From Trichoplax adhaerens (lineage: Eukaryota; Placozoa; Uniplacotomia; Trichoplacea; Trichoplacidae), in NCBI RefSeq assembly GCF_000150275.1, contig NW_002060975.1, forward strand, positions 276,130 to 340,129: a stretch of 64,000 nt of DNA, written 5' to 3'. Every line of letters starts with the position of its first letter. Position 1 is the stretch's first letter. A program made the position numbers and the translations under genes. The notes beneath the pieces are model-generated. The model was not told the DNA's origin and did no database searches. It saw only the letters and a list, made by a program, of their open reading frames with translations. Of this stretch, positions 46,591 to 60,308 are shown in pieces.

Positions 46591-47900
46591 AATGATAATT
46601 CAATAAGATAGTCTACCCAGTAATTACCATTAGTATCGATGTAACTTAGATAAATCTTGCCACTGTTTGTAGTAATAGCCTGAAATAATGCCATTTATTC
46701 ATTTCGTTTGCAACTGTCATATACCTCATATCCAATTGAAAACGCTCGATTTTAAACCATTTTGTTAGGCGTATTCCAAATTATGGATTAATTGATGTTA
46801 AAAATGCTTAAGGATAGATCACTACTGTAAATATCTTGTATCATACCTTCATCCAATCGTTGTTTACTCTGACAATGTTTATTTTATAATTTTATAATGG
46901 CCGCTTTAGCAACCTACCTGTAACTTCTAAATTACACAGCGTTAGCTATGTTATTGTACTTTATAGGTCCAATTTACTACACGGATTGCATTTGTAATAA
47001 AATCTGAAAAGCTTCCAGCGGTTAACACGTTGGCTTTTATTATTGAATGTAGCGTGATTAAATATCTTAGTGTACAAATCTCTTACTCATGCGACATATT
47101 TTTAAATGGATATATCTTGTATTGTCACGAAAGAGCACTATAAGATACCGGATTATCAGTTTATCGATGGTTATAAATATACTTATTAAATACATCTACA
47201 AATAATCTTATTTTTTTTCTTATACTGTATTTTACTCGGTACTATTATAATATTCATTTTTTTAGACTCAGTGTAACTATAGTAGCAATCTTTACAAAGC
47301 GCTTTTGCCATTAATCTAAATCAAGTAAAACTGTTAAGCTGTATCATAATATAAATAGGATAGACCACAGGCTAGCTATACCAATAATCAGATTACCGTA
47401 GGTTGTCAAAACTATCATTTAAGCGTGAACGACAAATATTAGACCGTACGTAATAATTATAAAATATTTTATTAAAAGTAATTATACTTAAAAAGTAAAT
47501 ATTTTTACAAGTTGTAATTGCTTATGATAAGATAACATTGCTGCTATTGAAGTACGAAAACGTGATCGATAGCTATTAAGGGCAATTTCAAAATAGCACA
47601 GAAGATGTTCATTTCCACGATATGACATGGTAGTATAAAATTAGCCGATCATATCAAATAATACATAGATTTAAGTTTTAATTTTGACCGTAATCAGTGA
47701 GAATAAGCCAAACGATAATTAAATTCATACATGGCGCTTTCATTATTAAATTTACAGTAAAATGTTACATCACAGTCTTATCTTCTAACGGTATCCATGC
47801 TTACAATTAAAGCAGATAATGTTGCACTAACTCTATATTCTGTTTTGTCTTTGAGTTTAGCTTATGTTGCTTAAGCGAATAGTATATTATGCGCAATAGA
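46591..47900. other. Convergent intergenic region TRAPPC4/CFAP44
   Basis: Holds the two 3' ends. An AATAAA lies near 46996 on the plus strand, about 400 nt after the TRAPPC4 stop. A TTTATT (AATAAA on minus) lies near 47468, about 430 nt after the CFAP44 stop. No ORF or RNA gene recognised. Confidence 0.5.
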
Positions 47901-50900
47901 TTATTTTTGAATAATTGCTGGTAACGGTTGTGATTTTTGCATCGTTGGGCCTTGAGCAGGGGGTAAAACTTGACCATCTTTCCTAGACAGCTGATGAATT
48001 TCAGTTTTTAATGCCTCTATTTCTTGTGACTGTAATTCAATTAATTGCTTAAGACGCCATCTTTCACGTTTATCAGCTTTATGTAAGCTATGATAGTTTG
48101 CACCCTAATAAATCATATCCAAACGAAAACGAATCAAATTACCAGTCACCTAATGTTGAAGTGTACTTTATCATGGTCGTATATGAAACATTATCGTGCC
48201 CTAAATTATGAACAAGTACTAACCAAGCCAGTCTGACAAGCATTTAGCGATGATTCCAACTCGTTGCCTTCTTGCACCATACCCATCAGTTTATCTAGCA
48301 TAGCTGTATTTTCGTGCATCATTGCATTTAAAGACTTCTTTTCAGCTTCAATTTTTTTCTAGGAAAGGGATGAGGTTACAAAACGATATTAAAATCGAGA
48401 GGAGATTGAATGGACTTTTAGCGTATCATTATGCTTTTCCTTATGCCATAAATTGTTATCAAGTTTTATAAAATGATACAGTATACGTACAGTATTATAC
48501 AGTAGTAATATTTTATAGCTGTTTGCATGAGCGCATCAACTAGGGTACTAAAGTATAGTAATCAATTACGCGCCTTGTAATTTGGAATAAACTGTTACAT
48601 ATAAATTACTGGCACATCACTCCAGTCTTTTATAGGAAATCATCCAGAATAGATTCAAGAATTAAAGTAGGAGCTATTTTATTTACTTACATCCCAATCT
48701 GCTACTTCTCTATCATACTCTGTTTCGAAATATCGCAATTTTTCTTTTAATTCTTCAGCTCCTTTATTGACGGTAACATTGTCCAATTTATCCAAATCGA
48801 TGATTCTTCCAAATTTAAGTAATTGCATTTCGTTGACCTCTTCCTCTTGTTCTTTAATCTAAGCGAGAGAATTTGATATTAACTACTTGATGCCAAATGA
48901 TCTAGGCAATAATTCGATATATCCAAAGCGGAAAATTGTCATGCTATTAGCGAAATCTATTGGGTGAATTGAACTTACCTTCGCATCTTGTACTTTTTTA
49001 TCTTTAGTTAGTAAAGCGAATTTTTGCCTATCTTCTCTATAAGATGAAAGTAATAAGATCATGTTAAGGCTAGAAAAATGAGGAGGTGATCGAATTCTTT
49101 TCTTTGGGCGTATCATATTCTTATATATGATAAACGTAAAACTAGATGATAATTTGCTTGCGCCACTAAATATTCTTACTTGAGATAAATATATATATAT
49201 ATATCACCGACTAAACTAATCTTTATTAATAACCAACTACATGTATCTACGGACAAAATTTTAATCCAACTTAATATTTATAAAAATGATTTTTTGAATG
49301 TTTTTCTTAATTTAAAATATTTAAGATAGTATAAATAACTTACTTAGACGTTTTTTCTCTCAATACTAAACATATACTATACACGGTACTTTAGGTGTTA
49401 TTAGTGATATGTTAATAGCACTTTAAAGGTAGAGCAATAATCAGCCTAAAAAACATACTTAAATAGGCGCCGCTGGTTCTGTTTTTCAGACTTGAGTTCT
49501 TCAATTCTCTCACGTAATTTACTTTGGCTTGATTTTCGGAACACCAAACATTGCGATAAATCGCGAGGTAAGGTACCATTAACGATGTATTGAATTTGAT
49601 CAAGATGAATGGTAACTACAACATCCAATTCATTCAGTTTCTGTTGTTTTTCCAACTATAGAAGATTTAATTAAAATAATTCAGGTATCGCTACAATTAA
49701 GAGCGTAGATTATATGTTTTGTAGGGAAGAGAGATTACGCAGAACTAAGTTATATTAGCTGCAAGAACTTTAACACCGATCGAATTAACTGAAATTTGAA
49801 TGTGGTAAGAATTGTTATAATATTTGCAATATCAGCTAATCAAGAAGCAATTTGTAGCATTTGTATAGCAATATTTTAATCCGTTAATACCATCTACAAT
49901 AAGTAACACAAGATTAATTACCTGGAATTTTTCTAGTTCTCCTTGTGCTGCTTTTAAGGCAGCATCAATAGCTTTTAATTTTTTAGTTAAATTATCATGC
50001 TCTTTCTTTAACAATTCGCAGGCTTTCTTTTCTTCAACTAGTTGCTCTTCATTTTCTTGTCGTCTTTCCCTGATGTTCATAGTTCCATCGAATAATTCCT
50101 ACGATAGACCATCATTTATACGTCAAATGAAAATAAAAAATGTGGGAAGATCATTACTAATCAGCTTGATATAGATAAGTACTTTCAAAATATATCATGT
50201 TTAGAGTAATAATTGATGTTGATTGCACTACAGAGGAATACTTTAATTATGAAATCAATGGCGCATATTACGACTAGCAGGAGATTGGAATAGACAGGTA
50301 CGAAATAGTTCCATGAAATTGTTAAACTTATATTTGTTCGTATCTATATTTTATTACATCTATAGGACGAACAAGATGTAGTCCAACTAATTGCCTGATA
50401 GTATACCTCATCACAGCCTGCAGGGCAGACACTATAATCGACTTCATCTTCAGAATCGTCGTCTTCTGATTCAGAAGATAAGAAATCATCATCATCATCA
50501 TCGTCATCGCTTTCTTCATCGGAATCTAGTAGATTATATGATAAAGATTGTTTAGAATTTTCTAGTTATAAATAGTATTACGGATGAAAGATCAATTAAG
50601 ATAAAATTTCACATTTTTAATGCCGTAGGGAATAGTTTACCTGCGTTATCTTTAGCTTTTTTTCTGACTTTTTTGATTTTTTTCTTGAATAACTTGGTCA
50701 AAAATTCAGCATATTTATTATTGTCACCTAATGAAGTTTGAAAGGATTGATGCAGAGCTTTCTCTTTTTCCTGAAGTCGTTCAATATCCTTCTTTTTAGC
50801 TTCGTATTTTTGCCAGCATTCTTCTACCTATATTTTGTAGTTTAACAATGAATAGGTTAGTTATTTAAACTTCCTACTGAATAAACCCTATTCTAACGAG

Positions 50901-53900
50901 CTATCGGAGCAATCTTTACTTTAGTTTGCATATCTGTTTTTTCATCCATTTTAGCATCCACGCGATCAGCTAGAACATTTTCACTCTTCTCAAATTCTTT
51001 TAGTAAAGCAAGCTCTTTAAACAATGTTAAATATCTGAAAATTTAAAGTGTAGACAATTATCAAACAACATACACCGACAGTAGAACTATCGACGATACT
51101 TGTAGCCATAAAATTATTCTTATATTTTATGTTATAGTAGGATAGCCTGAATAACTATCCAAACCTCTGTTTCGTATATGTATGTAACGATTTATGTAAG
51201 CAAAAGAATCGTACTTGATGTCAGCGTTCTTTAATTTGACGCTTAATTTGGCTTTCTGTTCTCTAATTTCCGCTAATTCTTCATCAAATTCGTTCAATAA
51301 ATTTTCAATTTCTTCAATCAAGCTATCACGTTCATAGATTAATCTATAAAAGTCAAAAGGAGGTTATTAATTGGAAATCGATCAGTTTATCTGACAGATT
51401 AACAGTGCTTTTTATAGATCATTAAACATGACAAATATTCTACCTCTAATTCAAAAATATTAACAATAGAATATACCATTGTCGCTACTTAAATAATTTT
51501 AAGTTGTACTATCGATTTAAGCAGAGATATTATATAAAATTATAAATAATAAGAATATATTCTTCTACTACTTTAAAATTAATTCAAATATCACCAAAAT
51601 CATTATTTAAGGGTAAAACTGGTATTACATATTAAATCATAGTGTAGTGTAATTCTTAATATTACAGTGGTAATATAGCAAAGATTATATGTAGAGATTG
51701 AAATTTTGGCGTAAAGTCATTTCATTTTTACTATTATTCAGAAGCTGTGGATAAAATATTATATCATTTCGTCTTGACACTGTGATAATTCTTTACGGTT
51801 AAGCTTTACTTCTTAGTGTATTAATCTAGAGATTGTAGCTGTATGAATGATGGTAATGAAGGATATCAAATGAATATGAATATTTCTAACGATTTACTCT
51901 AGGTTAGCGAATGGGAATTATTCCTAAATTTTTAGATATGTCGTTCATAAAATGAGTTCCGTATATTTTACCTGACTTCTTTCATTGCTTCTAATTCTTC
52001 TTCTAATGGAGATTTTGATATAATCTTTTCTACAGATGCTCCACGTGAACGCAATATTTCAGTCTCAATTTGAGAATTTCGAGAAGAAGCTCGAGAAGCT
52101 CGAGTATCACTAGTGAAACTCATAGCATTGCTTCTAGTATTTGCTTCTTTACTTTCATTATTTGCTGTCTGTGATGATGAAGCCTCGTTATTGGCCCCAC
52201 TAGGAAATGCACTTAGTAAACCACCAAATAGAGCGCCTTCTTCAGAAGCCGCTACAGCCATTTCTAATCGTTCCTTTTCTGCCATATCTTCTTGAAATTT
52301 AATCAGCGTCTCTTTAGTATATTCAAATCGCCTATATGGGATGAAATTGGTAAAAAATTGGTATATTTAGTTTATTCCGTATTATATAGATTAATATTCG
52401 GAATGGTCGTGTAGCAAAGTTATAGGTTTTTTAACGCTTAATTCCTTAATTAACCATTATGCTAGTTTATTAAATTTAATTATTCTGCGGTAATTAACTG
52501 TCATAGTCATCGTAGTGATGACAGTAAGGCAGTATAAGTTTAATTTACCTTTCCGGTTCTTCTTCGATATCGAGTTTAGGGGCATCCATCAGATGCACCG
52601 ATTTTTGGTTTCCCAACTGATTTTGGATATCCTTCAATTGGTTCAATTTCATCGTAACAGTTTTAATAACTTTTTTCTTCTTCTCTCTTAATCTCAAAAC
52701 TTTTAAATTGAATTCGCGCTTATGCCGATAAATCTATAAGGAAACAAAGTAAGAATTAGAGGATTGCATTTAATTCGTAAATATTCTTAAAGGGCCGATA
52801 CCTTTTGCAATTATCTATTGTATATTGTATATCGAACAAGTATGGCATATAATGATATATCTTTGCCATGCCACATTACTACTAGCTTAATTCAGTAGGT
52901 ATCTCTACCTATATTATTATTCATGCTATGAAAGAATGAATGATATCAAGGTCTATCAAAATCAGGAAGGTCTAGGTAGCAAGTATGCAACAAATGCGCA
53001 TATCGATACACTGGCTACGTAGTTGTAGCCGTCAATGTGTGAAATATCGCATTTTAAAGGATTAAATTTATGATTTCGTTAACACCCATGCATAGAATAG
53101 AGAAGGAATGGATGGTCATAATCGTCGATAGAGATAAAAGGACAGAATCTTTACATAAAGGAGGTTTATCTGGCTTAGCTCGAACAAGAACTTACTCGAT
53201 TACGGAGAAGAACTAATTCCTCGCGCTTTCTGTTTGCTGTTAAACGTTGATCTTCTGGAACAACATAATCTGTAGCAGTCTTCAATTTAAAATCGCCCAT
53301 ATTCTCGCGCGCAAATTTAATTGCATCAACGAGCTCAGGATCTTCATAGTCTTCTGATGGCCTATTCTTTTCTAATTCTTCCCACTAAAAATAATAAGTT
53401 GCCGTTATACATTTTCTAATTATGGATATTATAATGGGCGATTGCATTACAAAAATTATGTTGGCATAAATTTAAGTAGATCATGAATGTTAATCTACTG
53501 TTTACAAGGCTATCGGATCAGATTGCAATTAAATGCGTAACTAATTTTATCTCAGAGGTGTTTCTGTTTTACCTCACGTTGACGGATTAATTTCTTTCTC
53601 TTTCGCTGCTCTGCTTTAGGCAGTTTAGTAAAGTTAGACACAGACTTTTTACCTAACATCCGCCGATCAGAACGTGTAGATGTTGCCGATCCCTAGTATA
53701 GTTCATTTAATAAATTTTAGTTAGTATCAAGGCTAAAATATCATCGATGAAGACTAATACTTTAACGAACAACTGTCTAAATTAAGCTACTTACTCGAGA
53801 TTTTATCCGTCGTTTTTTACCACTGATACTGGCAGCTTGACTTTTAGTTCTCTCACGAGTTGCTGTTTCTTGGTTTTCACCGCCTTCGGTGACAGCTCGA

Positions 53901-56900
53901 TGAATACTATCTTTAAAATCTTCTTGATCAGCAGCGTTAGAATAAGCCAAACGAAAGGTACTGACATTATAGCCTTTCTTAAATCCTTTAATAAGAATTC
54001 TTTCTATTTCGATTCCATCTTTAAATCTATCGAGGTAACATAGATAAGCAAGGAAAGTGAGAATATTATCATATCATTTTGTGTTTGGTAGCTATTAGTC
54101 TATAATTTCATTGTTATTAAGCCGTAGTAATACAAGAGTAGTAGAGCTGACTAACTTAGATTGTAATTTTCGCAAGGTAACGTCCATTTTCTCCGATTCC
54201 CACGCTAATTGTTTTTGGACTAACTTAATCTGAAATTAGCGCAAAATGATAATATATATATATATCAAGTTAATCTTCCATTTTTAAGAAGTAAATACTT
54301 GTAATCATTAGCAATCGTAAGAAATAGACAGGATTACCATCGTTATCATAACAAATTAGTTTAATTTTTTCTGTTACAAGATAAAATGACTTACTTTTTC
54401 CTGCTTTTGCTTTTCAATATCACCCTTAACTAACTGATCCAGTTCGAATTCCTATATAATAAAAGTATATTTTTAAAAGGAAATTCTCAATTATTGATAT
54501 ACTAGCTACAAAGATATAAATTGATGATACTGATGAAGTCTAACTACTCATTTGTACACTAATATTTCGATATCATACTGTATTAAAAATGCTATAGTAA
54601 CTTTCAAGAGTAATAATTATAGATGCAAATTGGATGATAGAAATGAGTCCAGTATATCCGCATAGGAGTATAAAGAAATGGGGATAATGCGATATTTGAA
54701 TTTAAGGAAAATTAGCTTCAACAAATTTTTAATATACATTCTAGAGGATGATTACAGATTTATCGATTTCGTAAGGCCGGATAAAACTTTGAACTATGTT
54801 AGAATTTTATTAAATTTCAATGATATATAGCAGAGACGTCGGCTAAGCTTGGATAGATTGGTGCCGTAGATAGTAGATCTAAATACTTTATATCTTAAAA
54901 TCTAGCCTATACCCTAAGGGTACTTAATAGCCAGTCTATATACACTATTTGCTATCTCATCATTTATATACCGTTCTCTTCAATTGCAATTTTGTCGGTA
55001 AGTCATTATTGCGGTTAAGAATTTTCTTGAAGCGTAAGCGAAGGTTCGCCATTTCATTTCGAACATTCTATTATTTCGTTTAGATTGTGAGCAAAAAGAA
55101 CAGGAAATGGCGTTAATTTCACAGACTACTAGTATTTAGCCTTGATTATGAAGTGGATTATCAATATCAGGCTAAAGTTGATCTTATATGTGTATTTACC
55201 TGTTTCTTTTCTTCAGCTTCTTTTAATCGCTTGTCATATTCCGATTTTTGTTTAGCATCTTCTAAGCTGTTGGTTTATTAAATGGTGAAAATGGAATTGA
55301 ATAAAAGTAAGAAATCAGAATAACATATATGCAAAGTTCAAATATAAGACTTCTATCTTATTCTAGGTAGAAATGTTGAAATACGGTAACTAACTGAGCA
55401 TTTAAATGACAGCAGATACAGGGTGTAATAGTTTATCAAGCACTAACTATTCTGACATTGGTTATATAATTAACATCTAAAATATTGTCAAATTAGAAAC
55501 TGCTAGAATTATGAAATAAGCAAGAGGAAATGACGGCTATTAAAAATCAAAAAGTTGATTCTTATTACCTATAAGCTGAACGGTCAGTAATGTCTTCCAT
55601 GCGGTTATCGCCTTCCATGATTGACTGTGACAAGTGAAAGGGAAAGAAATTAAGTTACACGGAATTTTATATAGAGTGTCAAAATGGATGATTTACTGCC
55701 ATAGCATTAAAAATTTGTAGGGAATAAAGATCAAGCTAGCCATTACCATTGACATAGAATCTATTTTTCCACCGTCAACGGTATCCATTTCGTTATGGGC
55801 AAAAACGAAAAAGTTGCCATCGCTACCAGTGGTTAAGATATATTTCTTGTCAAAACTTGAACAAATATTAGTCACGCGTCCGTAGAAGCCATCGTGAATC
55901 GAGAGGGACCAATAATCAGCCAATTCTGGGATATCGCTAGGTAATTGATTCCCTTTTATTGCATTTTCTTGCGGCTGACAGCGAACAATACCATTATCGA
56001 AACCAAGTATCAACAGCTTTCCATCACGGCTGATTTAATGATCAATATGCAAAAGTGAAACGATAATTAACTCAGCTATTAAGAGATCTAGAATTAAAGC
56101 TATTATATATAATTATTGGATTGGAAGAATAGTTTTAGTATTATGTTTACTCACCTCAAATGAAGAGATCGGATAGGAGAATCGTTACTATCAGTAACTG
56201 GAATAGCCTTAACTGGCTCACCAAAGTGATCGACTTCATTTGTATCTTGATTATCAGGTTCTTTCTGTTGAATTCTAGCCTGCCATTCTTCATATGATTC
56301 CATTTTACATTTATAAAGATATCCAGCATCGTATCCTCCCTATAAAAAAATAAAATTTGCATCAACTCTCCGAGGATAATATTTTAAAACCTAATTTTTG
56401 TAAAAACATTTCTATATTTCATTAGTACTGTCAGGTTAATGTATTATTTTAGCAACAACCTGAAAGTGATGCTTTAAAACTAATTTGCCTATTTTATACG
56501 TACAGGCTTACATGGACAACTTTAATAACATCACTCTATAATGCACACTACCTTAATTGGTAATAACTAATACTAGATCAAGAAATATATGACATTACTC
56601 CTTATATTTGTGATTGCTTTACCATTGATAGCCAGAAATGGTCAATTTCATCCGCATAGAATCCACGAATAATTGTCCGTATTCCATTATCCGATTCCTC
56701 TTCTACTTCTTCCTCTTCTTTTCCTTTTTCTCCTGCTGCGGTATCCTCTTGTTTTTCCTCATTGTCTTCTTCTTCTTCACTATTACCGATATTAAAAAGT
56801 GAACACATTCAATTATTACGTCGAAGAGAAATAAGATATTTATTTTATATCTATTCACATCACATCATGTCGTATATGTATATACTCACATCTATTTTTA

Positions 56901-59900
56901 TTCATTCTATATCTAGCTTTAATGTATTTTAATTTATGCAATTAAATCTATTATTTATCAGTTTATTTCTTAACATATTAGTTGTAGTAAGAATAATTCT
57001 TTTATCATGACATTTTACCCGCTTTCTTCACCATTAGCTCTTCTAAGAGCTCTTGCTTCTTCTTTTGCTTTTTGTCTAGCTTCTTCTTCAGCTTTTTTAA
57101 TCTCTTCAGCTTCTGCTATCTATAAATACAGTAATAATACGTTAAAGGTTCGTAGATGGTGATAAATATCGTAATAGTCAATGATTGAAATAAACTTAGT
57201 ATACAATGTTGTATTATGCTTACACGTAGCTTCTTTTTAATGGTGTGAAATTTAAATTGCCTAATTTTAATTGCTTCTTCTGGAAGTTGATAAGTTTTAG
57301 ATGTTGAATAAGTATTAGGTTTTGGGGCTACTACTTCTAAAGCAATACCATCTTGACAACACACTAGGACGACTTTCTTTTTCTGTAGAAAATGATTTAA
57401 TCAAGTAATGAAGAGATGCTTATTGTAGTTACATTAATATCATCAATTTGATATAAATTGATTTTATGCGTTATTATAGTGCTATACTAACATGGCTTTC
57501 AGGTGCCCATGCAATCGAGACTACAGGACAAGGCATTTTAATAAATCCGATAGCCTGGAAAGTATCACGGATAGCGAAGAAGAATATGGACGAATCGGCT
57601 CCCTAATAATATTTTCAAATAAAGATGAGCGTATTTTTAACGAAAGAATAAATTATTTGATTATAAATCAACGTCTTAAAATTAGATTAATAGTAAAAAT
57701 TGAATAGAGTATAATTACAATTAGGGCATAATATCACTGTTATGATTCATTATTACATTTTTTCGTAATATCTAATACTCTATGCTGATAAGCAGTATTC
57801 TACACATGAAGCAGTACGTAATATTGTTAATATAAATAAAAGGCATTTCGAAGCTTACCCCTGTAACCAGAATGTCGCCAGTGTTATCAATTGCCATGCA
57901 AGTAACTGAGGAATTATGAGGCTTCATGACTTGTTCTAATGCAATTTGAGTGCTTGAAATATCACTAGGTGATCGAATTCGACGCTGAATTGCTCCTTCA
58001 TCTAATTTCTTTGCAATGCGCAATGCACGAACTATCCCATCATCGAATCCAACCAAGACCGATACTCCAAGAGGATCAACACTTTCTGGTAACCAAAGTA
58101 GGCAAGTACCGCTAGAATTAAATTTTGATGAGCACAATTGCTGCTTCTTTATATAATGATAGACTTTGACCGTATGATCTTCAGCAGTTGTAGCTACCAT
58201 ATGATGTTTTGGTGATGTTTGCATGCCAGTAATTTCACCAGCATGAAAAGAAAACAGTTTCTCAGGTGGTTTAGTTGTGTGAGAAAAGGATAAATCAAGT
58301 TTCCATATTCCACCACTAGCATCTTGACCATACCAAATACTAGCCAAGTTTGTATCTACAGATTTTACCATCGATTTCAGTTTAACATCTTGGCCAACCT
58401 TTAATTCATACATAGGTTCCATTTCAAAGATTTGTCCTTCTTCTCCTACTTCTGCGGAATCGACTGTTTCAAAATCCCATACACGAATGTAACCATCATT
58501 TCCGATGGTAATTAGTTCACCTTCATCGTAGAAAAATCCTTCAATACTACCAATATGGCATGACTTTTTAGCTTTTCGTCCGATTTGTACCTTAATTAAG
58601 CCATTATCCCATACTAGCATATTACCCCAGTCGGTTCCAGATAAGACTTTACCGTCAGGCAATTCAACGTAGCTAATAATATCACTAATTTGTGTTCGCC
58701 CAAATTTACCAATATAACCTTTTAATTTTAAACCGGTAAACGTTTCTGCCATAGTCCAGAATTTGATATGGCCAGTACCACTTGTCGTTAAGTGGCCTTC
58801 ATTTTCTGGCGAAAATGTAACATTGAAGACATCTTGTGAGAATGCTTTGGTGCGTAAGACAATTTTTTCTTTTTTCCAATCCCAAATAGTTAGGGTATAA
58901 TCAGGAGAGCAGCCAACTGATGCAAGATGTATACCAGAGCTTGGTGAGAAATCGATATGAGCGTAAGCATGTTCAGTTCCACATCGAAGTATACGATGCA
59001 ACCGAAGCGAAGGATAATGATAGACGTTAATATTGGGTTTAATTCCACGTTCTGCAACAGCGAAGAACTCTCGCTCAGGGTGAACAGCAATAGCACCAAT
59101 ACCACCGCCTCCCGTTGTTCGTATATGCTGTTGCTGGCCACTCGTTAAATTTAGTATTTGTACAAAGTTACCGGCAGAGAATAAAACGTGTTGAGTATCC
59201 ATCATAAAGAGATTGGATGCTTTAGTACATTCGTAACCAAAAGAATGAAATAAATCCATGAAATTACTAGGATAATTAGAAGTCGAGATAGGCTTGGATT
59301 CTAATTCATTGTTATCATAATAGAAATCATCTGGTAATATTTCCTCTTCTTCTTCTTCTTCTTGCATATTTTCATCTTGTACTACCTCTTTATCATGACT
59401 ATTTTGATTTTCTTGTGAATTGGGTGAATTATGTTCTGCTTCATCATCGCTTGTTTCATCGTTGTCTTCATCTGAGTTGTTTTCGTCGGAAGATTTTTTC
59501 TTGGTGGCTTTTTGCTTTTCTCTTTCATCATCTGAGTCATCTTTGAGGTAAGCATCATATTTTGAAAATATTTGCTGCTTACTAGGACTAGCAGATACAC
59601 TTTGTGGGAGACTGATTTCTTGCAGATTTGCGTTATCGTCTCGTTGAACATTCTCCCCTGGGTTATTGTCATGGGCACTTGCTTGATGGTCTTCTTTTAC
59701 ATCTTCAGCCTGTTTAGTTTGGCCCTGATCTGTATTAGGTGCGTTATCATGTTGGGATGTACTTGCGTTATTATTATCGGTTGATGATGGATTATCTTGA
59801 TCTGTAGTAGGTGATTGTTCAGTAGTAGAAGTTAATCCTGGTGTCTCTGGTTGAACAGGAGTATCATCGGATTGAACGGCAAGCGTAGAATTATCTTGAT

Positions 59901-60108
59901 TGCTATCCATTAGTACTTCTTGTGTGGGATGGGTTGAATCCTGTATATCATTCTTTGGAGTTGTACTTGTATCATCTGTATCCACTGTTGGTGAATGATC
60001 TTGATGGGATGCCTCGTCCAATGGACCGTCTACAGGCTTCTCTTCTTCTGTATGCGAATGGGTGTCGTTTTCGACATTGCTACTTGATTGAACATGGTTA
60101 TCAGCCAT
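47901..60108 (-). CDS. CFAP44: CFAP44 (WDR52), axonemal WD40/coiled-coil protein
   Basis: Twenty-seven exons, exact phase closure, 2,056 aa. Right ends of exons in gene order: 60108, 57602, 57382, 57119, 56779, 56339, 56029, 55624, 55266, 55067, 54451, 54229, 54026, 53692, 53384, 52733, 52331, 51343, 51034, 50827, 50525, 50098, 49655, 49036, 48858, 48358, 48104. Left ends: 57859, 57492, 57224, 57019, 56623, 56155, 55747, 55569, 55200, 54972, 54395, 54156, 53795, 53573, 53196, 52549, 51972, 51215, 50920, 50641, 50407, 49922, 49459, 48979, 48691, 48224, 47901. The first about 270 residues are acidic and disordered. Next come the family DDFYYDNNEL and LFHSFGYEC motifs, WD40 propellers (SPDYTLTIWDWKKEKIVLR, GTGHIKFW, GNDGYIRVWDFETVD), a second propeller region and long coiled coils. 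A DDDDDDD/VCPAGCDE acidic segment and a coiled-coil C-terminus follow. In known systems CFAP44 with CFAP43 forms the tether linking inner dynein f heads to microtubules. Exon 1 alone encodes 750 residues. Confidence 0.96.
49188..49204. repeat. (AT)n microsatellite
   Basis: A short pure AT dinucleotide tract in a CFAP44 intron. A similar tract lies near 54251-54263. Confidence 0.9.
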
Positions 60109-60294
60109 GATTATACCGCGTATTCCAGGTAATAATTAATCTTTCTTGACTCGTCTACTATCATTCAAGTTGACTACTGCTATGGCTAATTTCAATTGAT
60201 GCGATGGAGCTTTTCTATGCATAAGACTAGCAGTAATATTGATCTCTAATCTAGTCAGATACGGTTAAAATCGGAACGTTGTTGTCGTGAAGTC

Positions 60295-60308
60295 GTTGCT
60301 ATGGCGAC
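60295..60308. promoter_or_regulatory. RFX X-box upstream of CFAP44
   Basis: GTTGCTATGGCGAC fits the X-box consensus RYYNYY-N(1-3)-RRNRAC on both strands. It lies 187 bp upstream of the CFAP44 ATG, the usual distance for cilia genes controlled by RFX factors. CFAP44 is a motile-cilium gene, so site and gene fit. The overlapping plus-strand ORF (60301-60537) is probably chance. Confidence 0.75.
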
